Source: JAYFQE01 sp034927345
GTDB lineage: Bacteria; Bacillota; Clostridia; Saccharofermentanales; UBA5734
DNA length: 64,000 bases
Assembly: GCA_034927345.1 (NCBI GenBank)
Contig: JAYFQE010000015.1
Location: 62,001 to 126,000 of the forward strand
Direction: 5' to 3'
Positions 62,470 to 64,000 of this stretch are shown here, one piece after another. The notes beneath the pieces are model-generated. The model saw only the letters and a list, made by a program, of their open reading frames with translations. It was not told the origin of the DNA and ran no database searches. The number at the start of each line of letters is the position of its first letter. The first letter of the stretch is position 1. Made by a program: the position numbers and the translations under genes.

Positions 62470-64000
62470 TTAGGGCAGGTATTTGGCCAGATTCTGTTTA
62501 TTGACGTTAAGAATACGGTTGTATTCATCGACAACCTTCTGAATGTCCATTTTTTCATACTCGGTATTCAGTTCGGCCAACGTCGCATCGAAATCAGTCG
62601 CTGTGATCAGTTTTGTACCGGCTGATGCTCTCCAGCTGATAAATTTTTCATTCAATTTGGATATATCGGAATTTGGGTCAAGAGAGCAGGTTCCGGCTAA
62701 TCCTGTCGGCGCTGCTACCGATGTCTTTTTCCAATAATCCATCGAGGATTCCCATCCTAGTTTTTTCAAGGCTTCTTTCTGACGATCGGTCAGAAACAAC
62801 TGGTCTTTATATTTTATTTCCTTCTGCAGATCATAGGAGATCCCTTTAGAATCCTGTGATTGTGTGAGACCCAGAACATCTCCGGAGTTTAATCCGGCGG
62901 TTTCTGTATATTCGGGGTCGCTCATGATTCCTTTAGTAAATTCTTCCGTAGGTTCACGCTCGCCCTTATCATTAATAAGATAATGCTGGCCTTCTATACC
63001 GCTTTGCAGAAGAATCTGACCTTCCTCGGACAGCGACCAGTCTAGGAGACTAAAAAAGCGAGCGGGGTCTTTGCAATTCTTGGTAATCACATAGGTGTCA
63101 AACGGGCGGGTTGTTTCCAGACGCGATTGCCGTTTGAGGCCGGCTTTCACCTGGTCATTGCTGCGGATAGGCTGATGGATATACTGCATCTCCGGATGTC
63201 CGGCCGCAATAAGCTGAGCGTTTGCACCGGTGCCGAAACCGTAGATGTACCAGAAAGCGATAGCTTGAGCGTTGTTTCCTTTTTCCGTACTCTGCTGTGA
63301 TGTGTCGGTAAAGCATTCCTTATCCAGCAGGCCGTTGAGGTAAAGCCGGTTGAACCACCGTAAATTCTGGATAAAATCGCGGTTGGTCCAGGCAGCTTCC
63401 CAACATTGGTCAACCTGATTCCAGAGCACGGCGTCATTCGTAGCCTGATCGTTGGTGATACCGCCCTTTTCAATAAATTCGGTTGTTAATGAAGGTCCCC
63501 AGGACTCGCCCATCGGGAAAGTGATGCCGATGGTCGGCTGACCGTTGGTCTCTGGGAAGTCAACCAAAGCCTGCTTCAGAAAATTAAACCAATCGTCTTC
63601 TGAAACAAGATTCGGCCATCCTTGGGCTTCCAGCGCGTCGGTACGTACGCCGATATCCAGATAGTCGCCGGCCACATCGATATCTTGCGGCACTGAACGT
63701 TCCCATTTATAAATTTTCCCGTCAGTCGTAGAGAGACGCCAATATGGCAGCTGTTCTTTGAAGACTTCGGAAAAGTTGGTTGAATCAGCAATATAGTCAT
63801 CAAGGCATATCGCTGCGCCGGCTTCTACATATTTACTGTACATCAGGTTATTTTCGAGCCGGGTTACTTCCGGATAATCTCCGGTTGACAGCATGAGCGT
63901 TTCCTTTTCGATCGCATCGCCGGTTAACGGCAAGTATTCAAATACGACATTGAATTTATCTTTTATGACTTTGCCAACCGGCGTTTCATCACTCCGTTTG
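62470..64000 (-). CDS. Extracellular solute-binding protein, second cluster (partial)
   Basis: The C-terminal 510 or so residues of a large sugar-binding protein; the frame stays open to the window edge, so the signal peptide and N-terminus lie beyond 64000. GDYPEVTRLENNLMYSKYVEAGAAICLDDYI, WNQVDQCWEAAWTNRDFIQNLRWFNRLY and LLDWSLSEEGQILLQSGIEGQHYLI are typical of LplA-type binding proteins. It opens the second sugar-uptake cluster, again without an ATPase gene. Confidence 0.88.
   Translation of the reverse strand, partial: KRSDETPVGKVIKDKFNVVFEYLPLTGDAIEKETLMLSTGDYPEVTRLENNLMYSKYVEAGAAICLDDYIADSTNFSEVFKEQLPYWRLSTTDGKIYKWERSVPQDIDVAGDYLDIGVRTDALEAQGWPNLVSEDDWFNFLKQALVDFPETNGQPTIGITFPMGESWGPSLTTEFIEKGGITNDQATNDAVLWNQVDQCWEAAWTNRDFIQNLRWFNRLYLNGLLDKECFTDTSQQSTEKGNNAQAIAFWYIYGFGTGANAQLIAAGHPEMQYIHQPIRSNDQVKAGLKRQSRLETTRPFDTYVITKNCKDPARFFSLLDWSLSEEGQILLQSGIEGQHYLINDKGEREPTEEFTKGIMSDPEYTETAGLNSGDVLGLTQSQDSKGISYDLQKEIKYKDQLFLTDRQKEALKKLGWESSMDYWKKTSVAAPTGLAGTCSLDPNSDISKLNEKFISWRASAGTKLITATDFDATLAELNTEYEKMDIQKVVDEYNRILNVNKQNLAKYLP

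Noticed and set aside
1..64000. tRNA, rRNA and CRISPR arrays
   Set aside because: I looked for T-loop-like GTTCGA motifs, rRNA-like conserved stretches and regularly spaced repeats and found none I can support.

Overview
The window looks like chromosomal DNA of an anaerobic member of the Bacillota, most likely class Clostridia. Supporting signs are strong Shine-Dalgarno sequences, TTGACA/TATAAT promoters with 17-base spacers, lipobox lipoproteins, EtfAB-linked lactate oxidation, many glycan-related genes and LplB/LplC-type sugar transporters. This placement is an inference; no rRNA or other phylogenetic marker gene is present. I found no tRNA, rRNA, CRISPR array or intact transposase. Base composition is moderate to GC-rich through most of the window, with AT-rich islands at about 23.5-27.7 kb and 57.6-58.8 kb.

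Layout. 0.1-2.4 kb: a broken macro-domain gene, then a MarR regulator, a DUF6544 protein and an FMN-binding protein. 2.5-8.1 kb: a lactate operon with a FadR-type GntR regulator, LarA-family racemase, EtfB, EtfA with a one-cluster ferredoxin domain, and a GlcD-type lactate dehydrogenase. A palindromic operator sits at the transcription start of this operon. The lactate permease is about 30 kb away (38.5-40.1 kb). 8.1-23.5 kb: mixed genes, including a DUF4838 protein, an XRE regulator, an AraC-GGDEF fusion, a protein with two kinase folds coupled to a serine hydrolase, a YtrA-type GntR/ABC operon, a Phd-Uma2 fusion behind four TTAGCTA boxes, GtrA, a repeat-bearing membrane protein, a CrtQ/CrtO-like pair, a TspO-like protein and an HD hydrolase.

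23.7-26.9 kb: an AT-rich three-gene unit of AAA_14/DUF4143 ATPase, AAA_21-type ATPase and DUF4276 TOPRIM-like protein, which is the best candidate here for an accessory or defence module. 27-38.5 kb: dodecin, threonine aldolase, an SGNH lipoprotein, a GH29 fucosidase, a PHP phosphatase, two large proteins I cannot assign, and an ABC exporter next to a regulator with two MerR heads. 38.5-50.7 kb: lactate and proline-type transporters, a cytidylate kinase-like protein, an NhaD/ArsB-type transporter, an NAGPA-domain protein, a chromate transporter pair facing a LysR regulator, a second CrtO-like protein and two glycosyltransferases, ending at a perfect 20-bp bidirectional terminator. 50.7-64 kb: two sugar-uptake clusters, each with a binding protein, two permeases and Gfo/Idh oxidoreductase, and neither with an ATPase. 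They are separated by an AT-rich orphan gene and a shrunken group II intron that has lost its protein gene.

How the genes work together. The lactate operon plus permease would import lactate, interconvert its isomers and oxidise it with flavin-based electron confurcation. The two uptake clusters, GH29, DUF4838 protein, SGNH lipoprotein and unassigned large proteins suggest a plant- or host-glycan lifestyle. The glycosyltransferases and CrtO-like acyltransferases suggest surface glycolipid decoration.
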